Part shown: positions 1-12,600 of the stretch, piece by piece
How the letters are laid out: each line of letters begins with the position of its first letter
Numbering within the stretch: position 1 is the first letter of the stretch
NCBI RefSeq assembly: GCF_963662255.1
Contig: NC_085049.1
Span: 59,443,158 to 59,507,157, forward strand
Length of the DNA: 64,000 nt
Source: Cinclus cinclus
Lineage: Eukaryota > Chordata > Aves > Passeriformes > Cinclidae
Direction of reading: 5' to 3'
Position numbers and translations under genes: made by a program
The notes under the pieces: model-generated
Told to the model about the DNA's origin: nothing
Seen by the model: the letters and a program-made list of their open reading frames with translations, nothing else
The model's database searches: none

Positions 1-1969
1 ATATCCCAGAGGAAGCTCCAGAGGAACCCAGCCATGAAGTCTACTTCTCACTCTACTTTTTTCCTTTTTTTTTTTTTCCATTTTGAAAGTAGCACCAAGG
101 CACTCAGGAAAATACTTTTTTCCACATTAGGCCTCTTCTTCAACAGCAGTCATTAGACATTTCATACTTGCAGACTTAGATGACCAAGGGCTGAACAAAA
201 CCTGTGCTGACAGAACATCTTCATTCACCTCATCCAAGCTGTGTCAAACCTAAGGAGTATGGTTTTAAATACCATGGTACTTACAGAAGAAAAAAATTCC
301 TAAACTTAAATAAGAGTATTGCCTTTGGCCACTTCCAGTAGCAGCACCTGGCACAAAATGCTTGGACAATTTCTCATGCTTCACTCTCCAGTGAAAGTGA
401 AGGTGGGACCACACAATGGTAATAATCCCTCTTTCCAGGTGGGACCAGAACAAAGATAATAATGACTTCTGGTCAGCTGCATTGGCTGGGCAGCTGTGTG
501 GGCACATGCATTCAATCAGAAAAATGTGCTGTATTTCTTTTTATTGTAATAGAAAAAAACCCACAAGTAAATCAAAACATCACTTTCTGCCTAAAGACAT
601 TATTAACATTTTTAAAATGGCACGGGGGAACCTCAGCAATGCAAGACAGATTAGGAAGTATGGGCAGAAGGGTTCTGTTCCCTTTCAGGAATTCAGTTTC
701 CCTGCCCCTTTGTCCATCAGCTGGCTGAAGTTCATCACCTATATACATTTACACACACTTCTCAGTCTAGTTTGTTTTCAGCTGGGTGGAACATTGATGG
801 CACAGTCCTGCAATTTACACATAACCATCTTTGGAGAAAACAGGTTTCCTAAGAGTCCTATAGGGTACAGGGGTCTAATTACCCAGTAAGACCAAGCAAA
901 GAGGATTCCCCCTTACAGTTATTTTGCCACAAAACACAAGAGTAGGTCCAGAGCCCAGGAGCTCTTTGACTATTGCAAACAATATATGGCTGAGTGAAAT
1001 TTTATCCAGTGACCTTAAAGTAGGAGCATTATCTCTGCAAAGGGGCTGCTCACGAGGGGAAAAGGAAGATTGCAAAATGCACAGGGTGAATGTCTTCCTT
1101 TTCTCTCTTGCCCTGAGAGGATGCAAAAACTCCTGAAATAGGCAACAAGCAGAAACTAGGTTCAGGACATCCAAAGTGGTGGACATAGAGGGCATATCCT
1201 CACTGTGTGTGTGGGGCAGAAACCATGGCACCAGTGCTTCCATCACAGGCAGCTGTGCCTGAAGTGATAGTTTGCTGAAAGACAAGCAAGCACAGCTGTG
1301 CTGCTTGCAGGTACCAAAGGAGCACACCAGGATGCTGGGCTGCACTGTGTCAGCTCGAGTGTACCTGCTCGTTTGAGGAAACTCTGAGATCTCCAACATG
1401 ATCTACAGCATTTTGTGGCATAGTCATGTGTGTATTAAGGTGAAAAGCTGGTTACTCTTCACAAACATGTATGGGAAAAGACTGGAGATAAGAAATATTC
1501 TAGATAGGAAGACTAAGCTATGGCTTAGCAAAACCAGATACCAATCCTTCCTCCAGGAGCATCAAAAGGCATCTATAACTGACTTTCATAGAATGTTTTC
1601 TGCAAACAGGTCATTTGGAGGAGGAAAGATTGAAAGCTTTTGCATAAAACCATCTGTAGTAATTGCTACAGTTATCTCCAAGTCCAGTCCATCAAATTAA
1701 ATGCTTAAGGAGAAGTTGATGGCACAAGTTGAGAATGACATGGAAAAGAAGCATCTGGGCTGCAGGGGCCACTGCTGTGCATTGAGAGAAGATAAATATT
1801 AAACAGCAGAATGGCCTGATAATACCCTATTCCCATCTGTGCACTGGCTTCATCAGATGCAGGACAACTGAGTATTTGACAGTGACAAAATTGCAGTTTT
1901 TCCTCTATTCCAACCCCTCAAAAATACAAACTGTTATAGTCCACACAGAGTTAACAATGTGATAAATTT

Positions 1970-2107
1970 ATCAATCTGCATTATTCTGGGAAAAAAAACC
2001 CAGTAGAGGAAAGACATCAATCTGCATTATTCTGGGAAAAAGAACCCAGTAGAGGAAAGACATCAATCTGCATTATTCTGGGAAAAAGAACCCAGTAGAG
2101 GAAAGAC
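1970..2107. repeat. 46-bp tandem repeat, three copies
   Basis: Three head-to-tail copies begin at 1970, 2016 and 2062, an exact 46-bp period, differing at only one or two bases. Each unit contains a small inverted repeat, CTGGG and CCCAG separated by an A-rich spacer of about 8 bases. The first bases of a fourth unit (GACATC) follow at 2104-2110. It lies in the DESI1 3' UTR or its downstream flank. Near identity of the copies suggests recent expansion, so copy number may vary between individuals. Confidence 0.95.
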
Positions 2108-2683
2108 ATCTCCTTTAGGTATGTAAGAAGTTTCCAGTGCAGGAAGTTTGAGATGCAGGACTGAACTTGCAGCAATACTTTTCACAACAAAGCCCTGTAC
2201 AAAGGGCTGTGCATTTGCATAGATGCCTTTTTGGCAGCATCTGGGATGTGCAATCCCCATTTATGGAGCATCAGCAGTGTTCTGGGGTTTGTCTGATGTC
2301 TTTCTTATATTCCTTCCTAAATGTAACTGCTACAGAATTGTTCAAGAAAGTAGTGTATATACATGCATGAAAAGAAAACATTGTGCCTATTTTTTCATTC
2401 CCCTGTTCTTTCCCACTGTAAGTAACTGCAAAGCCCTAAAAATCTTACACTAGAAGATGTATTGATATAATCAGAAGTTAATCTAAGGACAGGACTGTTT
2501 CTGCATATACCCCAAGAAACTCAGTTGTTCCACAGAAAAGTTTAATTTTACTCTTCCTTATTTTCTGTACATTTGGGGAGACCTAGTACTTACTTCTCTT
2601 AAGGAGAGCCCTGATGTATTTGACTGCTTTGGAAAGGGCAGCACTATTAATGAAAGTTGGAACTCCTACTGTGTCTGCAATTG

Positions 2684-2689
2684 TTTATT
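2684..2689 (-). terminator. Candidate DESI1 poly(A) signal
   Basis: TTTATT on the plus strand reads AATAAA on the DESI1 sense strand, about 960 nt after the stop codon. A second AATAAA complement lies at 540-545 and would give a longer UTR. Which one is used cannot be decided from sequence. Confidence 0.4.
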
Positions 2690-3211
2690 GAAGGCAGAAT
2701 TGATCCAACTGGTATTATCATGCAGTTGCCATGCTACTCCTGCCTTACTGTAACATAACTCTGGCTTTGTAAGGGAAAAAAAAAAAACCTAGGAAAACAG
2801 TTCTTATGCATTAACAAGGTTCTGTCTATCTGGTGATAAGCTTATGTGTGAGAAAAGGAAACATTTCACTTCATTTACTTTCACCTGAAATTTGTCTCTA
2901 CCACTTCTGCTCATGAGATTCTGTTCTTTCAGCTGGTTATTTCCCATAACTCTTGGATTACATTACGAGGCTCTTGATAACCTTCAGCTCCAGGTTCCCT
3001 CCCACCACAGCAAGTTCCACTGAATTTCAGCTTGTGTGTGTGACACTGACACACTGACACACGGTTCAGCTTCATCACCTTTCCCATACACCTGTGCCAC
3101 TGCAAATATTCTAATCAGATGAGTTCAGCTCTTCCCCTGAGCAAATGTCAGTGAAATAAACACACTAATCCTGGACACCTTCACTTCCTAGGCTACCAAT
3201 ACTTGCTCTGC

Positions 3212-3236
3212 TTTTTTTTTTTTTTTTTTTTTTTTT
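3212..3236. repeat. Poly(T) run, 25 bases
   Basis: An uninterrupted T run, which is poly(A) on the DESI1 sense strand. No retrocopy body or target-site duplication was recognised next to it, so it is treated as a simple repeat in the 3' UTR or flank. Confidence 0.9.
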
Positions 3237-3648
3237 GCTAGACTTCAGCAAATACCCCCGTAATAGAGGCAGTGACAAGACAAAGAGATGCAAGTCTGCA
3301 AGGGATGGCCAGGACATCCCCTTATTCACTTCAAGTTGTGTAAGGGGCCGTTGAATGCTCATGGAATGAATTTCCACTTGCCAGCATAGGAGTTATGTGG
3401 AAAGTGTCAGCCTACTTGGACAAGACAGCCTTTATAAATTAGTATAATACTATTAGAAATTATGGCAATATTTTTGGTAGCATTGTCTTACATGCACCCT
3501 GATAAATTCTCTCCCCAGGAAATTTTAAAACTTGTCTTGTAACTTCTTTAGAGTTAATTCTCATGAGAAATTATAAAATAGAAATCTGGTAGATTCATGT
3601 TTAAAAAGGAAGAGGCCTGGTGAGGCTGGATACACTGGGTCACTCCTG

Positions 3649-6600
3649 TTAGCTCTGTCCATTATGTCTGCTGAAGGTATTTCCTCCAGGTGGCTGAATC
3701 TGGATGGAGTCCAGGAGGGGCCTTAAAGCTTGTCCAAAAGGTCTGAGAAGGTAAAGAAATAAACATCTCAAATAGTTTACTTGGTCAACAACTCCCATTT
3801 ACCACTGAAGTGCACTCACTTCCTAGAGTGCAATCAAACCAGCATTCTAGAAGCAAATTTGAAGAAAAGACTTCCACTATAAACTAAAGCAGAGTAATTT
3901 AATGTATTAGTTTACTGTTCAATAACTAAAAAACTTAAAAATGATTTTATATAATGTAGTTCTGAGTCCTAACACGCCTACACTGCAAATGTAATACTGT
4001 CTGAAACCAGCTCTCAGTAATTCACTCTACTTAAGCGTGCAAACAAAATCTCTGTTATGCAACTGCAGTGTTCCATTAAGTACATCAATATCAAGGCCTG
4101 CCAAAAGAACAACCTCTAACTTACTTAAAAGACAACGGTTCAACACTCCCAGAATAATTCCTGTTGCAATCTGTAGCACCTGGTTCGTCTTTCAATAAAA
4201 CTCACTCTGCTACAGACTTTCTCTGATTTTGAGAGGTTTGAAGTGCTAAGAGTCCAGGGCAGAAGACATGTCTCACAGATAATGTGCTATACCACTGTTA
4301 TGAGAAGTAACACCTACATGATGGAGCTCACAGCATCCTACTGGGATGATTCCTCACTACCTGAGAGTTTAAAAAAAAAATCATCTGAATTACCAGGCAG
4401 GAATTCTTCATTTCCTTTTTCTCTTTTCATATCCTCTTTTTCCACCCAATCCTAGCTTTAAGACTGTAGCATTAATTTAAAAATTGCATCCCCCCTGCCT
4501 TCACAAGCAAACTGATACCTCTGCTGTAATAATGACGCATAGAGAGAGGACTTTTAACAGATACTGGTTGTCTAAGAGGGGAAAAAACCCCTTGCACTGT
4601 TTTCTGAAACTTTCCAAGCTTGTCTGGTCACATATAAGAGACCATCACAAAATATCCAGTTTAAGTTAAAGGCAGAACATCAACCTTCTCCTGTCTTCTT
4701 TGGAACACCAGTGCCAGTTAGCACTTGTCATACAGTGTTGCAAGTGTTGATGTAAAGAAAATTGCATCCTCTCCTTAATCTTATGCAGATTCTCAGACAG
4801 CTCCATCAGAAACTGGTACTGCTGGCTCCGTCAAATATTTAAGCATTAGGATGAAGCAGCCACAGAGAGGAGGGACACCCATACTCACGTGGCAAGAACT
4901 TCAGATGGAAGGTCAGTGATGTAGGAAGGGATTTTTTTTCCTGTCAGAAACTGTGCCACTTCATTACTGAAGGTGTTGCAGTTATGTTCAAAGAGGTTAT
5001 AAGACTCTCCTCTGTGCCACAGAAAAGAAATTGAAACAAAAAACCCACAGATTCAGCAATAAATCTTACAAGCAGAAAAACTTATACCCTTAATGAAGAA
5101 CATCTCCTTACATTAGCACTTCCTCCCCCCAGCCCAGAGAATTCTAAGGCAAATACATAAAATACAGACATCAATTCACCCTCAAATTCAATTGAATCAG
5201 GGAGGAAAATGACATCTCTCCATGTCCCTGACTTTAATACAACCATTTTTGGGAGAATAGGTGGTTTCTTCAATTAAAACCACAGTAGCAGTAATGAGAA
5301 ATCACAGGAATTATTGACTCTGAAAGACAGCCAGAACACTAAATGTTGTGGTTTCCTATTCTTGTGAGAAGCAGAGTAGACTCTTTAACAGTCAAGACCT
5401 TGCTTCTACTCATGTGAAAATTGGCAGCTTTACTACAGTGAGTGCCTCTGACTCACAGGGCAAACTGCTATTTACTGAGAGATTTCATTTTCCCTGGTGA
5501 TTCTCTCAAAAGCCTTTCAGGCATGATTCGATTTTACAAAAAGAAAAAAAAAAACAACCACTGTGAAAGACTTCCCAGAAGAATGCTTTCCCAGCCTAGA
5601 AGGTAGCTCCTTGTGTGTATTGGTGCATCAGTCCAGTCCATATTTGAAGAGTACCAAATGAGAGAGTAAGGAGACAGAGGCTCTGTGAGCTGGGTTGGTT
5701 TCATGACACCTTCCTCCCTTCTGCACCTTTTTTGGTATGCAAGTTTTCCAGTACAAGCTCTTACTTACCGGAACATAGATTCCCCCAAAGAGGAAAGGTA
5801 TTCCAGAAAAATTTCTTCAGTGACTTCAGTGTTCCCCAAATCAACAACTGTGTCTGGAGGGCCAAGAAGTGTACCTCCCTATAAAAATGAACAGCCAGAA
5901 GATGTCAAATGATTGGGCTGAATTCTTTAGGAGGAATCTACTGAATAAAACTATTATGGTTTGTCCAGACACAAAAGAAGGAACTTTTGGTATGTTTGTC
6001 AAGCAAAAAGCCCTGCTGATCTCCCTTGTTCTGCACTCAAGAGAATGAGAAGAAACATGCAACTTCCATTTCAGCTGGTAAATCTGGCTCTTTGGGCTGA
6101 AAGCTCTAAGCTATGGCAAAAATCTGCTCTAGAAGCACTGCCCATCCCTTTAACCTCTCTATGAACGGAAAGGTCTGAGAAAACATCATGGTCTGGGGCT
6201 TTTTCACTCTTAAAAAGTCTGCATGTAACACTTAATGATACAGAATTGGACAAGGTGTCACTCTGGCAAAGCAGTTGCAAAAGGTGTTCTGGATAGACAG
6301 ACTCTACCAGAAGAAGCAATCCTCAACCTGAATTGAGTTGGGCTTAAACCCACTGTCCATGCTCCCTTTACCCTCAGTACCCTGGGAAACCATGACAAGC
6401 AGCTGGCTTCAGCATCTGAATTTAGAAGTCTTTTGCTGCTTTTCTAAAAGACAGTAACACAAGCAATTCTGATCAGGTAACCCTATTAAAAAAATTATCA
6501 GAAAACTAAATTTAACTTACAGGTGCACAGCTGGAGATTCCTCCACTGCCATAGAAGAATTCATCCTTATGTACTATTATGGAGGTGTGCCTGCCACAGA

Positions 6601-9600
6601 GAACAACAAAAAAAAGTTGAAATAAAGGGAAAAAGTAAATAGCCTAGCACATAAATCACTGATAAATTTATGAGCTCAAGGACATAACAAAGGGAATAAC
6701 TGAAAGAAAGGATCAATGTGTTTCTGTGAGTGGGAACAGGATCTTTTGGGGCATGAATGGATGTGGAAGCAATGATTATCAAGCCTACTGTAATTCTGCA
6801 AGCAGTTAGGAAAGAACAGGTTTAGCTAGGAGCCCAGGCATGAGCCTCTCTCAGCTAACACGCTGAGGGTGAGGTCAGCCTTCAGAGACAATAAGCCCTG
6901 ACAGAGACTGACAGAGACTTCTCACTGGCTGAGAAGCTGGTCAGACAATGACTGGAGATGGACCAGCAGAGAGGAAAATGGATGGATAAGGGTTTAGGGG
7001 TTTTCTTGCCTCCAATAAAAAAACACAAATAAGCCCTCTTCATGTGTTATCAAGATTCTTGGTATGAATTATAGGAAATTGGGGTTTTTTTTTTGTGAAT
7101 GTAGATACTGCTCTCACATGACAAAAGACTTGATCCTGCAATACCTTCCCACCTACTCTCTTACTCTCATGTTTAGTCCTGCCTGGAATTATAAGAAAAA
7201 GTGCTTGGGACAAGGACACTATCTTACCCTTGAAAAAGTACACAGGTGCACAAAACCACAACAACTTCTAACGACACCATTTCCACTGAGCTTTGAACAG
7301 AGTGGTTTAACTTGCACCTGACTGTACATCATCTTACTGCCTGAATCTGTATTCAGGAACAAAAAGTCCCTCTTCCACAACAAAATGTTCTTAAGATCTG
7401 AAGCATATAACTGCATATTGAAAATACTTCCTACACCAGTGTTTTACACACATTATGCAATTTAAATCTAGTCACTTACCAGATGCCATCCAGCTGTTTC
7501 CCTGTATGCAGAGAAAAGAAGAGTTATTAGCAATATATTTTCCAGATTTCAGCCTACTTTCTGTCAATCCTTTAGGAGCCATGCTTAGTATTTCACCATG
7601 ACAGGAACACCAAAGATTTAATACAGAGTTGTTTCTAAAAAATCCAGAATATCTTTCAAATTAACTACTGAATCCACACTACCATTGTACTTCTTCCCTC
7701 CTGGCAGGGAGAGGTAGGAATGCCATCCTATCCTGCCGGTGCTTACCTTCCTTAGGTGTTTTTCTACAGACCAAGAAAGAAAACATTTTCCTAAAATTAG
7801 AGTCTTCAAGCAGGAGCAGAAGAGTTGAATTTGACAGAATTCATAACTGCAGGCAGCTGGCCAGCAGAGTGTATTCAGGTCCTTTTTCAGTAACTGATAA
7901 GAGATCTGATTTAGTGGTGGTAGCCTCCAAAACATATTCCACAATTTCCTCCTTTCCCTCCCTCCCCCTGCCCTTAAAATTTAGTTTAAGTGGGAAGTGA
8001 GGTAGAAAAATGCAACACTGAAATTTATACAAGTTATAAAGCTATGTTGTTTTTTTCAGAAAACAGCAGCAAAGACTTGCTTGTCAGGCACCACTACGCT
8101 GATAACATAATTGGGTCTCAGAGAAAAGGTCTCTTTTAAAATGTGTTTCCAGTTCCCAATAAGCAGGAGACCTAAAGCTCTCTGTTGTTCATGGTAGGAT
8201 CTCAAGATTAAACCTCTTTCTAAAAGGTCACCTAGAGCTTTTACTGCTCTAGGTTCAATTATTTTATCTATTATAACCTAAAGGCTTTGTCCCTGGTACC
8301 CTCCTTTTAGGAGCTTGTAGGGAGCCAGTGCATGCTGTGGGAGACATGTTATAACTTTATTTCCCAAGCAAGGTCCCCAAAAGCAGAATTAGAACAGAAA
8401 AACTGCATGCATATTGACACTTTGTATTCTCTTGAACTCAAGCAGTAGACTGAGTACTCCACTGCCACAAGAAAAAGCAATCACTAACACATTTTTTTCC
8501 ACTCAAGTCTGAAGCAAAATAGGTACCTGCTTCAGATGAGGGTCATAGAAGAGCAGAGGCAGGGAAAAGGCTGTTGTGACAATAGAGGGAGCCATCAGCT
8601 GAGGTGAGCACACATAGTTTTAAAGCAGGTGGACTGATCTGTCACTCCCATGGATCACAGCCAGGCAACAACCAGGCAGTCAACCCCTCACACAGAAACA
8701 TGGGCTTGGAGTAGGATGAAGGCCAAAGGAGAGTGGCAATAATGACAGAAGCAGAACAGTGTGTTGCAGTATCTCAGAAGCATTCTGCCCCTTTAGCATG
8801 TCCCACTGTTGTGCTTTGTGATCCTTTGGCCCTTGTTCCACTGCTCTGCACGAGAGGTTTCACCTCACACTCCACAGCTGCCAGCACCCATTGGCCCTGC
8901 AGGCTCAGCACCACAGGTAGCACTGGCCTCTGCTTGGCTCTACCCTTTGGCTTTGCCCAGTTAGTGTTCTGTGTATCTATTAACAAATTATTACACATTT
9001 GACATTTGCTCATGATAAATAACGTTTTCACTAGAAACTTGAACTTTATCCTTCAGACCAGAGAAACAAACCATTTCAAAGGCAGCACATATTAGAACTG
9101 TGCCTGTTCTTTACATGCTAAACTGAAAGAACATCTTAGTATTTACTTTCACACACTTGCAGAAAACAATAACAAAAGACTTTTCAGAGAGTCGCCACCT
9201 GGATTCTGTATGCAGGTGAAAGAGCTATAGTAGATATTGACAATGTCACAGGTGCTGCCAGGACCTGCTGGTGCAATTACATCTACCTGAAAAGATCATT
9301 GCAGCAAAGGCTACAGAATGGGCTGCTCTAGCAAGGTTGCAGCCTGCAGCTCAAGGGAGGTGACCATGTCCTCCAGTTTGACACATCTGGAATGCTTTGT
9401 CCACTTTTGGGTACGAAAGACACTGACATACTAGGCTGGAGCACTTACTATACTGAGAAGAGCTGAAAAAACTGGTGTGTTCATCCTCAAGAAGAGAAAG
9501 CCAAGAGTCTGTATTCCTGTCTACAAGTACCCAACAGGTATGCATTAAAGAGTACCCTTCTCTACTCAGATATGCACAGTGAAAGGCAACAGGTGCTAGC

Positions 9601-12600
9601 TGGAAAATGGGAAAGTCACAATTCAGTAGGAAGCAGAGAAAACATTTATCATGAAGGTGGTCAAACTGGGACAGAAGTACAGAAAGTGTATGAGATTTCA
9701 ATCCTTGAAGATACTTAGAACTCTGCTGTCCAGGGCCCTGAAGAATTTGCTCTTGCTGGCTTTACCTTGAACAGGACTTCTAGAGGTCCCTTTTCACCAA
9801 AGTAGCTGTCTGATTGTATGTACAAAATCAAAGCAGAATTTGGGAATTGGACTTTGCTTTGGACTGCAGTCCAATCTCTACTGCTCTACTCGGAGGCTGT
9901 AGCAGTCCAAAGGCAGCAACTGCCAGGGCAATAACAGAACAGCTTCTGGCAAGTGAAGCTGCCTATCTTCACAAGGCAGGTCTGTCTGTGGGCTGCACAG
10001 CTCAGTCAGTTTGTGCCAACACTGATTTGAAAATCTTAATGAAGCTGCACACCCATTATTTTTCCTTGGCTCCTAGAAGTCATTAACCAAGCTGGCATTG
10101 TGGAAAACATCCACCAGATCTGCAGCACTGCTGACAATAAGGCATCTGTGGTAGCTCTCCAGCCTGCTGCAGACAAAATATAAACCCTTTCTTCCACTGG
10201 TAGACTGTGTTTGGTCACAGGCAGTGAAAGTATCTTCAATGGCAGCACTGGGGGAATTCCATACCTATGAAACCTGCCATTATTGGCCACATATGCATCA
10301 CCCAGAGACATCCAAGTCTGAGAACTTTTGGTAAGCTGCTGCAGTACCCCAGGCTTCACAGCTGGCTGTTGTCATTTCAACTCAAACTGAGCCACAGAGG
10401 AAAAAATCAAATGGCCACCAGTTTCTGAGGAACTCGGGCAGCTCCCTTTCCTGCTGCTCAGTAAGAATCACAGTGTTGTTTGTCTGTCATGCAAGAGGTT
10501 ATACACAGACCTTCGCAGACACAATCATCTTCCTCCTGAAGTTTTGCCTCTGATGGGGATCCTCCTCTATGAGTCTTCTTGCCCTTTCTCCCAGACTCAG
10601 ACACTGCATACAACACGTGTCAGCTCAACACCACTGCCACCCCTGACAAACTCAGGCACAGCAATCAGGGCAGCCCGCACTAAGGAGTTATGTCTTGCCT
10701 TCTGCTTGACATTGCCCACTATACACAAAATATTTTCCCAGAGCCTCTGTGTGTTGATACACACAATAGCCCCAATAGCATGACCAAGCAAGGCTACAGC
10801 ATTGCTGAGAGTGCTAAGATGCAAGTTGAATCTGGGTCTTGCAGCAACACTTTCCAATAAAGCTGCTTCTGGCAGCACTGTCCAGCTTAAAAGACAGAAG
10901 CTCAAGCTTGCCATGAACCTCCCCAAATAATCCTGCAGTGCAATAGAGCTCACATCCCATAGTCAATTGAGTGGACTGTAAGAAGGGATTGCAAACACTA
11001 TCCAGGACACTGGCAGATATCGTCGTGTTTCCTGTTCTTCCACTACTTGCCACAACACTCCAAACTCCTGTGGTCACTGCAATGTGGGTAGAACTGTGTG
11101 CTAGTACTGCCACCACAACCAAGCCATTTACTCATAACCTGAGGCTGTCTATTACTATGCAGAGATTCTCCAGTAATTTCCATCAGAGCTGCAAAAGCCT
11201 TTGCAGCATTAAATTGCAGGCATTACCCTTCACTCAGTACCTACAGTACAGCTAATCCAAAGGATGCACATGCTCGTAATGCAGAATGGGAATGTCCTGA
11301 TGGGATGATGCTCTTTTGGGCACCTGCTGTATCTGAAGGGAGGGTATCAAGAGGATGGATCCAGGCTCTTCTCAGTGGTGACCAGCAATAGGACAAGAGG
11401 CAACGTGCAGAAACTGAGGTACAGGAAGAGCTATCTGAACATGAGTAGAACTTCTTTACTGTACAGGTGACAACACACTGGAATAATTGCCCAGAGAGGT
11501 TGTGGAGTTTCTCTCACTGAAGATATTCAAAAACCATCTGGACACAATCCTGTGCAACATACCTGGGATGACCCTGCTTGTGCAGGGAAATTGGACCAGA
11601 TAACCCACTGTGGTCCCTTCAAACTTTACCTCCTCTGGGATCCTGTTATCCAGGTAAAACAGGGAAACAGCAAGATACTAACTAGTTTAAATATTTCAAG
11701 GGTCAGGGGCTGTTGAACAGGAAAGGTTGGTGCAAATTTAGATGTACACATTTAATCACACAACATTTACTGCATATAGCCAGGCTATCAGGTATCACAG
11801 AAATTGCCTTTGTGCCAGCTCAGCCTGAAGTAAATGTGAAACAAATCAGCTTAGTTTTATCTGCATCCATTCCAAGCTAATGCAAGTCAAGCATTGTTTT
11901 TGTCACAGACCATGAACATAGACATGAAAAGCTACTGTGTTATATTTGTGAGAGTTTAGGGGGATAGCCTGTCAGTCTTTGGAAACGTGATTATTATGAC
12001 TTTCAAGTGGGTTTTTTTGCTTGTTTATTTTGTTTGGGGATATTTTTGTTTGTTTATTTACTTTTATATTTTTCCCTTGCTGATGTGCTTCTGTGGCTCT
12101 TACCTGAAAACAGAAATTCCTTTCACTAGAACCTGGGGGGAGATGCCAGTTCAGCATAAATCTGTGTGCTTAAGCACCTTATTGAAATTTGTTTCAATAA
12201 GGCAGAGTATCATTTAACAAGTAAACAAGTTTTTACATTTGCTGTTTTGTTTTTTTTATAACATTCATAGCTCAAATACTTTAATGGTGTTTACATGAGC
12301 CAGAAACCTATGAGAAAAATAGAACATAAACAATTCCAGGACCCTCAGCTTAGTCATAGGAACATGGAGAATGAAACAGTTAGATTAGTTTCTTGTAAAA
12401 TCAGTTCAGGAGACTGTAATTATTTGGATACAGGGTTATTTTGAAAAAACAAGCAAGCCCATATAATTTTAGAATACAATCAAACAGGATTACCTCCATG
12501 CTTAGATTTGTCTGGAAGGCCAAGCACAAGGGAGATTAGATGCTCACCAATCTTTTTTATCATCACAGTAATTAATTAATCTTGAGGGCTGAACAAAGTT

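Larger units (their letters stand above)
1..3648. other. Non-coding flank and probable DESI1 3' UTR
   Basis: No exon of a recognisable gene was found here on either strand; the open frames are short and not protein-like. The part nearest 3648 must be DESI1 3' UTR, because the stop codon complement lies at 3649-3651. Two minus-strand AATAAA signals are visible (complement at 2684-2689 and 540-545), so the UTR could be about 1 kb or about 3.1 kb long. The stretch also contains a 46-bp tandem repeat (1970-2107) and a 25-base T run (3212-3236). Confidence 0.6.

Noticed and set aside
416..1399. Overlapping open frames of up to 174 codons near the left edge
   Set aside because: Frames on both strands overlap, composition looks non-coding, and no family is recognised. 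The region is better read as DESI1 3' UTR or flank.
3212..3236. Poly(T) run as the tail of a processed pseudogene
   Set aside because: No gene-like body, intron-less copy or target-site duplication was seen next to it.
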